64,000 bases of DNA from Dyadobacter sp. CY345 (GCF_021502725.1 NZ_JAKFFS010000003.1:682001-746000), one strand, 5' to 3'. Shown: positions 14,851 through 24,424, numbered from the stretch's first letter. Program-made: numbers and translations. The notes: generated by a model from the sequence alone, not told the origin.

Positions 14851-15708
14851 TTAATTGTCAAGACGCTCCTGAAGTTCCACAATGGCCTGCTGAATCACGG
14901 GGTCATTTTCTTCCTTCTTCACTTCCGCCAGTACTTTACGAGCCTCTTCTTTTTTCCCAAGCTCCACAAGCGTAAGTCCTAAATAGAACTTAGCTTTTGT
15001 ATTCGCCGGGTTATTTGTCAGAATTTGTTTAAACCGATCTGCTGCTTTCGAGAATTGATTCGAACGCATGGACAGAATACCCAGATTAAACAAAGCTAAC
15101 TCATTTGTAGGATCAGTATCCAAAACTTCACGCAACATCAAAATTCCCTGCATCGGGTTTTCAGTGTTCACATAGGTCATGGCCATATTGGCTTTTGCTG
15201 CCAGCAACCCTGGATTTTTTTCAATTGCTTTTCCATAAAACTCCCGTGTTTTGTTACCAAGGCTTTTTGCTTTGGCATCATCAACGGCAAATCCATATGC
15301 TTCATAATAACGATCACCTGCTTTTGTAATATTTTCAATAGAAGGTGATAGCTGTGCTACCAGTTCAGCATAATGTGCAGCGCTGTCGAATTTTTGAAGT
15401 TTGGAGAACGTGTCGGACAATTTTAATCCGGCAGCTATTTTTTCTTTTCCACTTGCCTGATTGAAGCCACTTCTCTGAGAATCAACATTTTTTTGCTGCT
15501 CTGGGGATAAAGTGGCTCCATCATGCATGTTCGAGGGAGTTTCGGATGCCGGAGTAGCTGGTGTGTTAGCACCTGGCGCTTTTGCAGCCTGACTCTTCTC
15601 GGTGTCCACTTCTTTTGCTTTTGTATTAACAACCACCTTCGGAAGACTGTAAAGAGTTCCAACCAGGGCCAACGCCAATACACAAGAAAGAATTATAGAC
15701 TTTTTCAT
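14851..15708 (-). CDS. Tetratricopeptide repeat protein, membrane anchored
   Basis: A 285-residue protein. The N-terminus is a signal anchor (SIILSCVLALALVGTLYSLP, about 4-23), followed by a low-complexity Ala/Pro/Thr linker (about 30-65). At least four TPR-like helical pairs occupy about 85-280; the clearest are NELALFNLGILSMRSNQFSK and NTKAKFYLGLTLVELGKKEE. It probably scaffolds protein contacts at the periplasmic face of the inner membrane. It lies 30 bp after HU in the same direction, an arrangement I associate with this phylum. The specific role is unknown. Confidence 0.8.
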   Translation of the reverse strand: MKKSIILSCVLALALVGTLYSLPKVVVNTKAKEVDTEKSQAAKAPGANTPATPASETPSNMHDGATLSPEQQKNVDSQRSGFNQASGKEKIAAGLKLSDTFSKLQKFDSAAHYAELVAQLSPSIENITKAGDRYYEAYGFAVDDAKAKSLGNKTREFYGKAIEKNPGLLAAKANMAMTYVNTENPMQGILMLREVLDTDPTNELALFNLGILSMRSNQFSKAADRFKQILTNNPANTKAKFYLGLTLVELGKKEEARKVLAEVKKEENDPVIQQAIVELQERLDN

Positions 15709-15738
15709 ACTGTTTTAATCAAACCTAATTAAGGCAAA

Positions 15739-16044
15739 TTATTTTTCAGCTAGATCTTTCAATTTGTCACTCACTTTAACTTGCTCAACAAAAACTTTTG
15801 CTGGTTTAAAGCTTGGTACAAAATGCTCGTCAATGATCATTGAAGTACCTTGTGAGATATTACGAGCTACTTTACGGGCACGCTTTTTATTGATAAAGCT
15901 ACCGAAACCTCTAACATATAGATTTTCACCCTCTGCAAGCGAGTCTTTTACCACGGTGAAAAACGATTCTAGCGTTTGTTGAACATCGCCCTTGTCTACA
16001 CCTGTTTTCTCGGAAATTTGTGCGATTACGTCTGCCTTAGTCAC
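15739..16044 (-). CDS. HU/IHF-family DNA-binding protein
   Basis: A 101-residue nucleoid protein. It has the typical start TKADVIAQISEKTGVDKGDVQ, the VRGFGSFINKKRARKVARNI core and the DNA-arm segment EHFVPSFKPAKVF. It dimerises and bends DNA. The leader contains GGAGGAGG about 45 bp before the ATG, too far to be a ribosome binding site; Bacteroidota generally depend little on such sites. A -7 element lies further upstream. Confidence 0.93.
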   Translation of the reverse strand: MTKADVIAQISEKTGVDKGDVQQTLESFFTVVKDSLAEGENLYVRGFGSFINKKRARKVARNISQGTSMIIDEHFVPSFKPAKVFVEQVKVSDKLKDLAEK

Positions 16045-16110
16045 TTTGATTATTTACTTTAAGTGGATATTATTTCTTTTCTTTATTTCCTCCTCCAAAT
16101 TTTGGGAACA

Positions 16111-16118
16111 CAAAGGTA
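16111..16118 (-). promoter_or_regulatory. Possible -7 element for the HU gene
   Basis: On the minus strand the sequence reads TACCTTTG, an exact TAnnTTTG match, about 67 bp before the HU start. No TTG was found at the usual spacing. Confidence 0.45.
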
Positions 16119-16203
16119 GGGTAATTTTACCATAATTTAAAAGGTTAGCATTTTCATTTTTTTTCTAATTGGTTAAAAAACAGTGTATATAAGTCAAAAC
16201 GTT

Positions 16204-17283
16204 ATGCTACCCGATCATTTACAACTACTTGAATTTAACGCAAAACTAAAATCCTGGTATCTCGAAAACCATCGTCCGCTATTGTGGAGACAAACGACAG
16301 ACCCATATAAAATTTGGCTTTCGGAGATTATTTTACAACAAACCCGTGTCGCACAGGGAACTCCGTATTATGAAAAATTCCTGATTAACTATCCGACAGT
16401 ATTTGATCTGGCGGCTGCGGATGAGCGCGATGTGCTGAGATTATGGCAGGGTTTGGGTTATTATTCGAGAGCCAGAAACATGCACCATACGGCCAGGCAT
16501 ATTGTGGAAGAGTGGGAGGGGAAGTTTCCTGAAAGTGCAGTGAAACTTGCGAAACTCAAAGGTCTGGGTGCTTACACCGCCGCAGCCATCGCATCCTTTG
16601 CTTTTAATGAAGCTGTTCCGGCCATCGATGGAAATGTATACCGAGTGATGTCCCGTTTGTTCGGGATTTTTACGGATATATTAAGTTCCGGTGCAAAAAA
16701 TGAATTCACTAATCTCGCAAAAGAGATTATTTCAAAGGATGATCCTGCAACTTATAACCAGGCGATGATTGAGTTCGGGGCACTGCAATGTGTGCCGGTT
16801 TCTCCAAATTGTTCAATTTGCCCTTTCGCTTATATGTGTTATGCTTATGAATTCAAAATGCAGAATAAACTTCCGGTCAAGATGAAAAAGAATGCGGTGA
16901 AAAACCGGTATTTTAACTATTTCATTTTACAAAAAGGCGATAGTCTTGCGATGCATGAGCGGCTTAAAAAGGATATCTGGAAGGGACTTTATGATTTTTA
17001 TTTAATTGAATCGTCTTCTGATATTAACAGCCCTGATGATCTACCAAAGGACACTTTTCTTGAAGACTGGAAAAACAAGGGACAAGTTCGCCAGGTTCTG
17101 AAAGAGTACACGCATTTGTTGACTCATCAAAGATTGACAGTAAGATTCTGGTGGATTATAGTTCCGGAAGGTGAAGTTATAAATCTGCCGGAGGATATGG
17201 CGTTTTATTCGAGAAGTGAAGTGGAAGAATTACCAAAACCCATTTTAATGGATACAGTTTTAAAAGAAGAGTTATTCTTGTAA
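16204..17283 (+). CDS. mutY: A/G-specific adenine DNA glycosylase
   Basis: A 359-residue base excision repair enzyme removing adenine opposite 8-oxoguanine. Counting from the ATG at 16204, catalytic E41 lies in SEIILQQTRV and D142 in AIDGNVYR. The helix-hairpin-helix is LKGLGAYTAAAIASFA. The iron-sulfur cluster ligands C196, C203, C206 and C212 fit C-x6-C-x2-C-x5-C. A C-terminal NUDIX-like domain recognises 8-oxoG. A GTG at 16183 would add seven residues; the ATG is preferred. It is divergent from HU. Confidence 0.95.
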   Translation: MLPDHLQLLEFNAKLKSWYLENHRPLLWRQTTDPYKIWLSEIILQQTRVAQGTPYYEKFLINYPTVFDLAAADERDVLRLWQGLGYYSRARNMHHTARHIVEEWEGKFPESAVKLAKLKGLGAYTAAAIASFAFNEAVPAIDGNVYRVMSRLFGIFTDILSSGAKNEFTNLAKEIISKDDPATYNQAMIEFGALQCVPVSPNCSICPFAYMCYAYEFKMQNKLPVKMKKNAVKNRYFNYFILQKGDSLAMHERLKKDIWKGLYDFYLIESSSDINSPDDLPKDTFLEDWKNKGQVRQVLKEYTHLLTHQRLTVRFWWIIVPEGEVINLPEDMAFYSRSEVEELPKPILMDTVLKEELFL

Positions 17284-17287
17284 TTTT

Positions 17288-17352
17288 TTTGCCACAAATA
17301 CACGAATTTTTCACAAAACGTTGCCCTAATTTTTTCTTGCATTTGTGGCAAA
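17288..17352. repeat. 12-bp perfect inverted repeat after mutY
   Basis: TTTGCCACAAAT (17288-17299) and ATTTGTGGCAAA (17341-17352) flank 41 nt. It starts 5 bp after the mutY stop and could terminate mutY. GCCACAAATACACGAATTTT resembles a repeat type I associate with many Bacteroidota genomes; this is recollection and was not checked. The whole 17284-17655 gap holds no convincing gene. Confidence 0.6.
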
Positions 17353-17499
17353 TTTATTTTGAGATGATATCGTTCCAGATCATGAAAACGAAGGATAAGA
17401 ACAAGAACCAAAACGGAATTGAGAAAATACGAATAAATAGATTATTACGTTGCTTTGCACCTTTGGCCTGTTGATATTATTGGTTGCTACAAATATTTG

Positions 17500-17591
17500 G
17501 GCGCTCTGCACTTAACTTATATCAGGTACAGAGTACCGCAATACTTGTAGGAATAAGCGAAAAGAGAAGGTTTCCCAAGGTGCAGAGCACC
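17500..17591. repeat. Three related short palindromes (REP-like)
   Basis: GGTACAGAGTACC (17525-17537) and GGTGCAGAGCACC (17579-17591) are the same hairpin, five paired bases around AGA, with one compensating base-pair change. A third, weaker copy in the other orientation is GGCGCTCTGCAC (17500-17511). Conserved pairing with changed sequence suggests a REP-type element. No REP-associated transposase is in the window. Confidence 0.6.
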
Positions 17592-17655
17592 GAAATATAA
17601 TTTAGTTTCGAAGGTTTGATTACCAGATACCAATTCACCTAACCTTATAATCATT

Positions 17656-18846
17656 ATGCAAAAAATTGCCATGCTTGGGTCCGGTTTCATCGGACGTTTT
17701 TATGCGGAATCCATTCATGGCCAGCGTGGCCGCGACCGGGTTGTTGCGATTTATGCGCGTCGGGAAGAAAGCGCCAAAAAATTCGCGGATGATTATGGTT
17801 GTGATTTCTGGTCCACCAATATGGAAGAGATTATTTCAAGCCCGAGTGTTAATATGGTATGTATCGCACTGCCAAATAATCTGCACGAAGAGGCGGTTAT
17901 GCTTTGCGCAAAACATAAAAAGGCCGTTGTTTCCACAAAACCTTTGGGAAGAAATGCGGACGAGGCACTCCGCATGATGCAGGCGGTGGAAGAAGCCGGG
18001 ATTTTTGCCGGTTATCTGGAAGATCTTTGTTATAGTCCAAAGTTTTTGAAGGCACTGGAAAGTGTAAAAACCGGAGCTCTTGGCAGAATTATCTGGGCAA
18101 AATCCAGAGAAGCACATCCTGGCCCGCATAGTGAATGGTTTTGGGATATTGAACAGGCTGGCGGTGGATGTATTTTGGATCTGGGTTGCCATTGCATCGA
18201 AATTTCAAGAAATTTTATTGGCAAAGATATTCGTCCGGTGGAAGTGATGTGCTGGGCAGATACGCAGGTAAAACCGATTGATGCCGAAGATCATGCCATT
18301 GCTCTGGTAAAATATGAGAACGGCGCGATCGGACAATTTGAAGTAAGCTGGACTTTCCGCGGAGGTATGGACCTGCGAGATGAGGTGATGGGTACTGAAG
18401 GGACAATCTGGATTAACAATTTCCTGCGCACCGGATTTGAAATGTATACATCAGGGAGTGGAGGCGATTATGTTGCTGAAAAAGCAGAAAGTAAAAGCGG
18501 CTGGCTTTTTCCTGTGGGCGATGAAGTAAATGATCTGGGTTATAACCACATGTTCACGGATATGTTCAATGCAGCTGAGGAAGGGCGTGATGCGGCCGAA
18601 ACTTTTTATGACGGTTATGTTGTGAATGCGGTTATTGACGCGGCCTATCGTTCTTCAAAAACCAAGTTGTGGGAGAACGTGGAGTTGCCGGTTTGGCGTG
18701 GACAGGAAGGCGTGACGAAACCTTCAAATTATGTTGAACATGATGAAGAGCATTATCTGATCAAACAGGAAGTGACGCACGACGGACGGAACAAATTGAT
18801 CCTGAAAAATAAAATTACAGGAAAAATCAGTGAGCAGGATGTGTGA
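17656..18846 (+). CDS. Gfo/Idh/MocA family oxidoreductase
   Basis: A 396-residue NAD(P)-dependent oxidoreductase. The N-terminal Rossmann motif is IAMLGSGFIGRFYAESI (4-20), followed by VVAIYARREE. The conserved STKPLGRN segment (about 96-103) carries the EKP-like lysine. The catalytic region shows AGGGCILDLGCHCIEISRNF, with aspartate and histidine positioned as in sugar and inositol dehydrogenases. A sugar or cyclitol substrate is likely but not identifiable. It stands alone between mutY and ssb, with REP-like repeats before it. Confidence 0.88.
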   Translation: MQKIAMLGSGFIGRFYAESIHGQRGRDRVVAIYARREESAKKFADDYGCDFWSTNMEEIISSPSVNMVCIALPNNLHEEAVMLCAKHKKAVVSTKPLGRNADEALRMMQAVEEAGIFAGYLEDLCYSPKFLKALESVKTGALGRIIWAKSREAHPGPHSEWFWDIEQAGGGCILDLGCHCIEISRNFIGKDIRPVEVMCWADTQVKPIDAEDHAIALVKYENGAIGQFEVSWTFRGGMDLRDEVMGTEGTIWINNFLRTGFEMYTSGSGGDYVAEKAESKSGWLFPVGDEVNDLGYNHMFTDMFNAAEEGRDAAETFYDGYVVNAVIDAAYRSSKTKLWENVELPVWRGQEGVTKPSNYVEHDEEHYLIKQEVTHDGRNKLILKNKITGKISEQDV

Positions 18847-18970
18847 AAAATGATTCAGAATACTGGAAATGGTCATGAAAATATTTATGCGAAATTTGAA
18901 TTTGCATATTTGAACTAATATCCGGTATATTGAATTTAATTATCCACAATCATCACAAACGCACGAAATC

Positions 18971-19444
18971 ATGGCAGGAGTTAACAAAGTAATCCTTATC
19001 GGAAATTTAGGAAGCGACCCGGAAGTCAGATATCTGGAGAGCGGTTCGGCAGTTGCAAAATTCAGTATTGCAACAACTGATTCTTACACAAATAAGAACG
19101 GTGAAAAAGTAGAAAATACCGAATGGCACCGCATTGAATTATGGGAAGGACTTGCGAAAGTTGCTGAGAAATATCTTAAAAAAGGTAATTCTGTATATAT
19201 AGAAGGAAGAATCCGTACGGATAACTGGACGGACAAGGAAGGTGTTCAGAAATCCGGCGTAACGATCCGCGCAAACAGCATGACTTTATTGGGCGGGCCT
19301 AACACAGGCGGAGGCGAAAATAACCAGGGAAATCAGGGTTATGCGCAGTCGTCTGCTCCGAAACAAAACCAGGCTCCGAGATCGGCTGATCCGATCCCGC
19401 CTTCGATGGCAGCAGGAAATGATGATGACGATCTGCCATTCTGA
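18971..19444 (+). CDS. ssb: Single-stranded DNA-binding protein
   Basis: A 157-residue protein with an OB fold (1-105; NKVILIGNLGSDPEVRYLESG, NTEWHRIELWEGLAKVAEKYLKKG, YIEGRIRTDNWTDKEG). A disordered Gly/Asn/Gln linker follows, then the acidic tail NDDDDLPF that recruits repair and replication partners. All standard SSB elements are present. It lies between the oxidoreductase and gldE; mutY, ssb and gldE are commonly neighbours in this phylum. Confidence 0.96.
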   Translation: MAGVNKVILIGNLGSDPEVRYLESGSAVAKFSIATTDSYTNKNGEKVENTEWHRIELWEGLAKVAEKYLKKGNSVYIEGRIRTDNWTDKEGVQKSGVTIRANSMTLLGGPNTGGGENNQGNQGYAQSSAPKQNQAPRSADPIPPSMAAGNDDDDLPF

Positions 19445-19558
19445 TTTTCTAAGAATTCTATCCAAATCGCATGTTTTTTAAGACGTAATGTCATTTGACA
19501 ACAGGATTTTTGGGTAGAATTCTTAACTTGGGTTTATTATGAACTTTTCAGATTTTTT

Positions 19559-20875
19559 GTGAAAGAAACTGCCGATAGTGACGATCCCTTGTCTCGAAAG
19601 CGTACGGGGATAATTTATCCCGCTAAAAGTGCGCTTCCATTACTGGCCGGTATGGTCATACCCATTGACAGCTCTGCTGTTTACGAATTAATTCTTGTCT
19701 TCATTCTTTTGGCTGTCTCTCTTTTTCTGTCGGGAATCAGAGCTTCTTATGCAACAGCCGGCGCAATGGAAAATCCCTGGGAGCGAAAAAGTATTCCGGA
19801 AAACCAGCTTCCTACGCGCATTCAGCAATTAGCACTTTCTATTATCCAGCGCGGGGTTACATTGCTTGGGTTATTATTAGCTGCAAGGTTTACCTGGCTC
19901 CAGGTTCAGAACAACGATGAAACTATATTTCACTGGATTTCACTGGCAACGCTGGCTTTCTGGATATGGCTTGATGTTATGGTCAGGTTTTTTTCTGCAC
20001 GCAATGCTGCTGAATTAATTCCGAAAATTTCCGGTACTACCCATTTTATTATAAAACTATGTGAACCACTGACAAAACCAGTTACTCGCCTGGGCTACTT
20101 TTTTGGAATTTTGACACCGGAAGGTTCTGAAATTTCTACTGAAAGATTAGAAGCAAAAGCAGAAAGCGAAGAAGGAACGGATCTCCTCCGCGGATTAGCA
20201 AATTTCCGGCAGACCAATGCGCGGAAGGCGATGCAGCCACGTGTTAATATCACAGCTTTCGACATTGAGCTCAATTTCCATGAGCTTATGGATAAAATCA
20301 ATAAGTCGGGATATTCCCGGGTTCCTGTTTATAGAGATACGCTGGACAGTGTGGAAGGAACCCTAAATGTAAAAGATCTCCTTCCTTATCTGCATCATAA
20401 TGAGCATTTCAACTGGCAAAAATTGCTTCGTGAACCTTATTTGATTCCTGAAAGTAAGCGGCTGGATGATCTTATGAAAGAATTCCAGAACCGTCGCGTT
20501 CACATGGCGATTGTGATCGACGAGTATGGAGGAACGAGCGGATTGATCACTTTGGAAGATATTATTGAGGAAATTTTTGGTGATATCAATGATGAGTATG
20601 ACGAGGAAGAGGAAGTCAATTATACCAAAGTAGATGAGAATACGTACGTCTTCGAAGGTAAAGTTTTGATCAATGATCTTTGCCGTATCCTGGATCTTGA
20701 ATCGGATTATTTTGAGGAAGTGCGTGGAAACAGTGAGTCGCTGGCGGGACTTTTATTAGAACTTTTTTCAAGATTACCCCGCACTGGAGAAATTGCCACG
20801 CACCGGGAAATTACTTTCAAGGTACAATCAGCTGACAAAAAGAGAATTAAAAAAGTGAGAGTTTTGGTTGGATGA
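19559..20875 (+). CDS. gldE: GldE-like CNNM/CorC-family membrane protein
   Basis: A protein of up to 438 residues. An N-terminal hydrophobic region (about 40-160) corresponds to the DUF21 membrane domain. Two CBS domains follow (about 215-340; MQPRVNITAFDIELNF, GYSRVPVYRDTLDSVEGTLNVKDLL, HMAIVIDEYGGTSGLITLEDIIEEIFGDI). A CorC/HlyC-associated domain ends the protein. The position after ssb identifies it with GldE. The start is uncertain: GTG at 19559, or ATG at 19652 before the first membrane helix. The usual SGAExAFFS segment is replaced by SGIRASYATAG. gldD, which follows gldE in flavobacteria, is absent. Confidence 0.8.
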   Translation: MKETADSDDPLSRKRTGIIYPAKSALPLLAGMVIPIDSSAVYELILVFILLAVSLFLSGIRASYATAGAMENPWERKSIPENQLPTRIQQLALSIIQRGVTLLGLLLAARFTWLQVQNNDETIFHWISLATLAFWIWLDVMVRFFSARNAAELIPKISGTTHFIIKLCEPLTKPVTRLGYFFGILTPEGSEISTERLEAKAESEEGTDLLRGLANFRQTNARKAMQPRVNITAFDIELNFHELMDKINKSGYSRVPVYRDTLDSVEGTLNVKDLLPYLHHNEHFNWQKLLREPYLIPESKRLDDLMKEFQNRRVHMAIVIDEYGGTSGLITLEDIIEEIFGDINDEYDEEEEVNYTKVDENTYVFEGKVLINDLCRILDLESDYFEEVRGNSESLAGLLLELFSRLPRTGEIATHREITFKVQSADKKRIKKVRVLVG

Positions 20876-23800
20876 TCAATTATGCGGTGAAACAGATCTC
20901 AGATTTCCCTTTGAATCGTAGATGTTAATTTTGCTCACGTTGTCTTTTGAAATTGTCAAAACCCGGGACGATTGAGATAAGTATCCCGAACCATAATTCC
21001 ATTCATGCGTTCTTTTCTTGCCATTTTTTAAGATAATTTCTGCCCTGATCTCATCGGCGATTGGCGTGATTTTGATCAGGTTTTTTTCTTTATTTTGAGA
21101 AAAGAAAACTTTGAGCTTGTCATTGTTTTGGGCTGCAAGAATCAGTTTATTTCCATCAGTTAAAGTTAATTCCGCCAGGCTTTTTCCGTCGCCTTCTACA
21201 AGAAAACCGCCGGAAGCCGCTGATACCGGACTGAAATTTCCTTTGCCATTTCCCAATAAAAGCAAGCCATTAAAAGCATCAAGTCTTCCGCTGATTGATT
21301 CAGGAGCATAAGAATTTCCTGTTAACAATAAGTCCTGATGTCCGTCTGCGTTGTAGTCCCCGGTCAGAATGCCGTAGACTGGTCCGAGTTGTGCCGCCGC
21401 GGGAAGAGCCTTCATTTTAAATTTCCCATTTCCCAGATTTTCCAGCAAAACACTTCTCATTTCTTCACAGATAAGCTTCCTGGCGTCTTTCAACTCATCT
21501 TTTTTGAAAATATCTTTTATCTCTGCCTTTGCATAATCGCCATAATAGACAAAGCGCTTTTTAAGAAAATTCATCTGGCTTGTCATTTCGTCACGCGGGT
21601 GGATAGGATACAAGTTTTCGCCGGTATATCGGAATATAACAGGATCTATTGTTCCGCTTTTGTCAAAATCTTTGGCGAACATTGTCAGCGGTTTGGTTGA
21701 TGACGGACGTTCTTCTGAATTTAAACCAACATTTCCAACGACATAATCCATATCGCCATCTTCATCAAAATCTCCGGAACTGATACTATTCCACCAACCT
21801 GTTGTATTGGTCAGACCAACAGAGGCAGTGATATTAACAAATTTTCCATTTGTATTTTTTAGAAATGTAAGCGGCATCCATTCGCCGGCCAAAATCAAAT
21901 CCATCCATCCGTCGTGATCGAAATCTGTCCAGAGCGAAGACGTAACCATGCCGATTGAATTTAGTTCAGGACAAACCTGAGTAGTAATGTCTGTAAACTT
22001 TCCTTGATCGTTCCTGAGGATCGAGCTTTTCGGTGAAGTTGGATATTGGCCGGGCGTCAGTCTGCCGCCGATGAACAAATCCAGATCACCGTCTTTGTCA
22101 AAATCCACAGCATTAACCGAAGAACCGCTGGTCGTATTGATAGGTAAAGCTGATAAATCCAGTTTAAATTTTCCCTTTCCGTCATTCAAATAAAGACGAT
22201 CCTGATAATATTTTGAATCAATCGGAAATTCGCTGCTTCCACTGACGATATACAAATCCAGATCGCCATCCTCGTCTGCGTCAAAAAACAGCGAACCCAT
22301 ATCTTCTTCGAATTTTTGGTCTTTGGTCAGCGGTTTTTCAATAAACTGTCCATGCGCATTTTGAACAAAAAAACTTCCCGAATGACGGAATGCCCCACCT
22401 ATATAGAAATCTTCACGCCCGTCCCCATTGATATCGCCAACTGCAATGCCCGGCCCGTTTTGTGATAATAAATGTGGTAAAAGCGGCTGTATTTTAAAAT
22501 CAATATATAATTCTTCTTTGTGTTTGTAAAGAATCCCCAACGCATCCGAAACTTCCTGAAAAAGGGGTTTTGGTATTATCGGATTATTTTTCTGATTGAC
22601 AGATGCTCTATCATGTTTCAGTTTTAAAACCTGATCAGCAGAAATATTGGTCAACAATTGTGTTTTCTTGTCTGACCAAACCACCCGGATAGAATCCACT
22701 TTTTTATTTTTCCCAAGTCCAAAATGCAGCGTGTTTTCAACAGTCGACTGATATCCTCGGTAGGGCGAATGCTCAATATACTGTTTTTCGTTCTTCGTGT
22801 AAATTGTCACCTTAGACCCAAATCCGTAAGGATTTTCTTTTGTGCCGTTTAATTTGATGCGGAGATAATGATGATCAGGCAGTTTTTCTGAATTGTTTTT
22901 GTATACAAATGCTTCATGATCAATGTTATTTATCACTAAATCCAGGTCACCGTCATTGTCCAGATCCGCATAAGCTGCACCGTTTGAAAAAGATGGCTTA
23001 TTAAAACCCCAGGATTCGGATTGGTTTTTAAAGGTGAGATCTCCGTTGTTTTTAAACAAATAATTAGAAACATGCGCGCCTTCAACTTCTTTCAAAGCCT
23101 GAACGGTTGGGGTATTATCCAGATTTCCGGACTGGATTTGCTGCTGATATTGCGCCATCCGGTAAATCACAAAATCACGGTTTGTAATGTCTTTTGGATA
23201 TCCGTTTGTGATCATCAGATCGCGTTTCCCGTCATTGTCATAATCGGCAAACAAAGCGCTCCAACTCCAATCCGTCGCCTGGACACCGGAAAAACGCCCT
23301 ATTTCACTAAAAAAAGGATGATTTGTTCCGGGGCGATTTCCATTGTTATGCTGTAAGGTATTACGCATAAATTGTGGCTGGTAACCCATTCTTTGTTCTG
23401 AAAGAAAACGGTCATAGTTCATCAGCCCAAACATGTTTTTCCGGCGGATATTTCCTTCCGGTAGCATATCGAGCGTTACAAAATCCACCAGTCCGTCATT
23501 GTCAATATCAGCCGCATCGTTACCCATGGCTGAGTAACTTTGGTGACGGAAATAATCGGTTATCTCGTTTTGGAATTTCCCATTTTGCTGATTAATATAC
23601 AGCAGATCATTCGACAAATAATCATTGGAAATATACACGTCCGGCCAGCCATCTTCATTGACATCAACGATAGAAACACCCAAACCAAAACCTTCGGTAA
23701 GGATATTCGCCTCTGTGGAAACATTGGTGAATTTTATCTGACCATTAATTTTACCATCATTCCGGTATAATTTATCAGTACTTAGTGCAGAACCATCCGT

Positions 23801-24424
23801 TCGTTTTGGCCGGATCACATTAGGACCTTTGCGCTCCATGACGTTGGTTACCAGAAAAATATCGAGATCACCGTCTTTGTCATAATCGAAAAACGCAGCC
23901 TGAGTAGTGTTTCCGGAATAATCCAGACCATACTTTTTTGCCTCTTCAACAAAAGTGTTATTACCCTGATTGATGTACAGGAGATTGGGGCGAGGTACAA
24001 TAGAGGAATTTGGTTGTTGAGGCCCCGCTCGACAAACGTAGATATCCAGAAAACCATCCGCATTAATATCGACCATGGAAATTCCGCGAGACCAACTATC
24101 GGCAAGTTTTATTCCTGACTTCTCAGTGATATCTTCAAACTTTAAATTGCCTTTGTTGAGATAAAGCCGACTTTCAGCCATGTTTCCGCCCATGAAAACA
24201 TCCTGTAAACCGTCATTGTTGATATCGCCAATACCAACACCGCCGCCGTTGTAAAAATATTCGTAGGTGAGGATGTTGAGTTTTTCATCCTCTTTCAAGT
24301 TATTGGAGAAAGTAATTCCGGTTTCGCCGGAAGGAAGCAATTCAAATAAGGTATCCTGATTCTTTTTTTTACAGGTTAACAGCGCACTGCTAATTATGAA
24401 AAGTAAAATCAGTTTTCGGATCAT
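20876..24424 (-). CDS. Large FG-GAP/VCBS-repeat lipoprotein with UnbV/ASPIC domain
   Basis: A 1182-residue protein. The N-terminal lipoprotein signal ends at LLTC (cysteine near 17). Many calcium-loop repeats of the type DxDxDGxxD follow, such as GIGDINNDGLQDVFMGG, FFDYDKDGDLDIFLV and FVTLDMLPEG. They form one beta-propeller block at about 50-480 and another at about 640-1110. Between them (about 520-590) is an UnbV/ASPIC domain (NPYGFGSKVTIYTKNEKQ, VENTLHFGLGKNKKVDSIRV). It is probably surface-exposed and binds carbohydrate or protein. Its start overlaps the upstream small lipoprotein by 4 bp, and it follows the SusC/SusD pair. Function unproven. Confidence 0.85.
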   Translation of the reverse strand: MIRKLILLFIISSALLTCKKKNQDTLFELLPSGETGITFSNNLKEDEKLNILTYEYFYNGGGVGIGDINNDGLQDVFMGGNMAESRLYLNKGNLKFEDITEKSGIKLADSWSRGISMVDINADGFLDIYVCRAGPQQPNSSIVPRPNLLYINQGNNTFVEEAKKYGLDYSGNTTQAAFFDYDKDGDLDIFLVTNVMERKGPNVIRPKRTDGSALSTDKLYRNDGKINGQIKFTNVSTEANILTEGFGLGVSIVDVNEDGWPDVYISNDYLSNDLLYINQQNGKFQNEITDYFRHQSYSAMGNDAADIDNDGLVDFVTLDMLPEGNIRRKNMFGLMNYDRFLSEQRMGYQPQFMRNTLQHNNGNRPGTNHPFFSEIGRFSGVQATDWSWSALFADYDNDGKRDLMITNGYPKDITNRDFVIYRMAQYQQQIQSGNLDNTPTVQALKEVEGAHVSNYLFKNNGDLTFKNQSESWGFNKPSFSNGAAYADLDNDGDLDLVINNIDHEAFVYKNNSEKLPDHHYLRIKLNGTKENPYGFGSKVTIYTKNEKQYIEHSPYRGYQSTVENTLHFGLGKNKKVDSIRVVWSDKKTQLLTNISADQVLKLKHDRASVNQKNNPIIPKPLFQEVSDALGILYKHKEELYIDFKIQPLLPHLLSQNGPGIAVGDINGDGREDFYIGGAFRHSGSFFVQNAHGQFIEKPLTKDQKFEEDMGSLFFDADEDGDLDLYIVSGSSEFPIDSKYYQDRLYLNDGKGKFKLDLSALPINTTSGSSVNAVDFDKDGDLDLFIGGRLTPGQYPTSPKSSILRNDQGKFTDITTQVCPELNSIGMVTSSLWTDFDHDGWMDLILAGEWMPLTFLKNTNGKFVNITASVGLTNTTGWWNSISSGDFDEDGDMDYVVGNVGLNSEERPSSTKPLTMFAKDFDKSGTIDPVIFRYTGENLYPIHPRDEMTSQMNFLKKRFVYYGDYAKAEIKDIFKKDELKDARKLICEEMRSVLLENLGNGKFKMKALPAAAQLGPVYGILTGDYNADGHQDLLLTGNSYAPESISGRLDAFNGLLLLGNGKGNFSPVSAASGGFLVEGDGKSLAELTLTDGNKLILAAQNNDKLKVFFSQNKEKNLIKITPIADEIRAEIILKNGKKRTHEWNYGSGYLSQSSRVLTISKDNVSKINIYDSKGNLRSVSPHN

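Noticed and set aside
17289..17474. Plus-strand reading frame of 61 codons after mutY
   Set aside because: It lies across an inverted repeat and its Phe/Lys-rich translation has no conserved pattern; the region is better described as repeats.
20873..20878. Back-to-back stop codons of gldE and the FG-GAP gene forming TGATCA
   Set aside because: A neat palindrome, but it follows simply from two convergent TGA stops touching; no further structure surrounds it.
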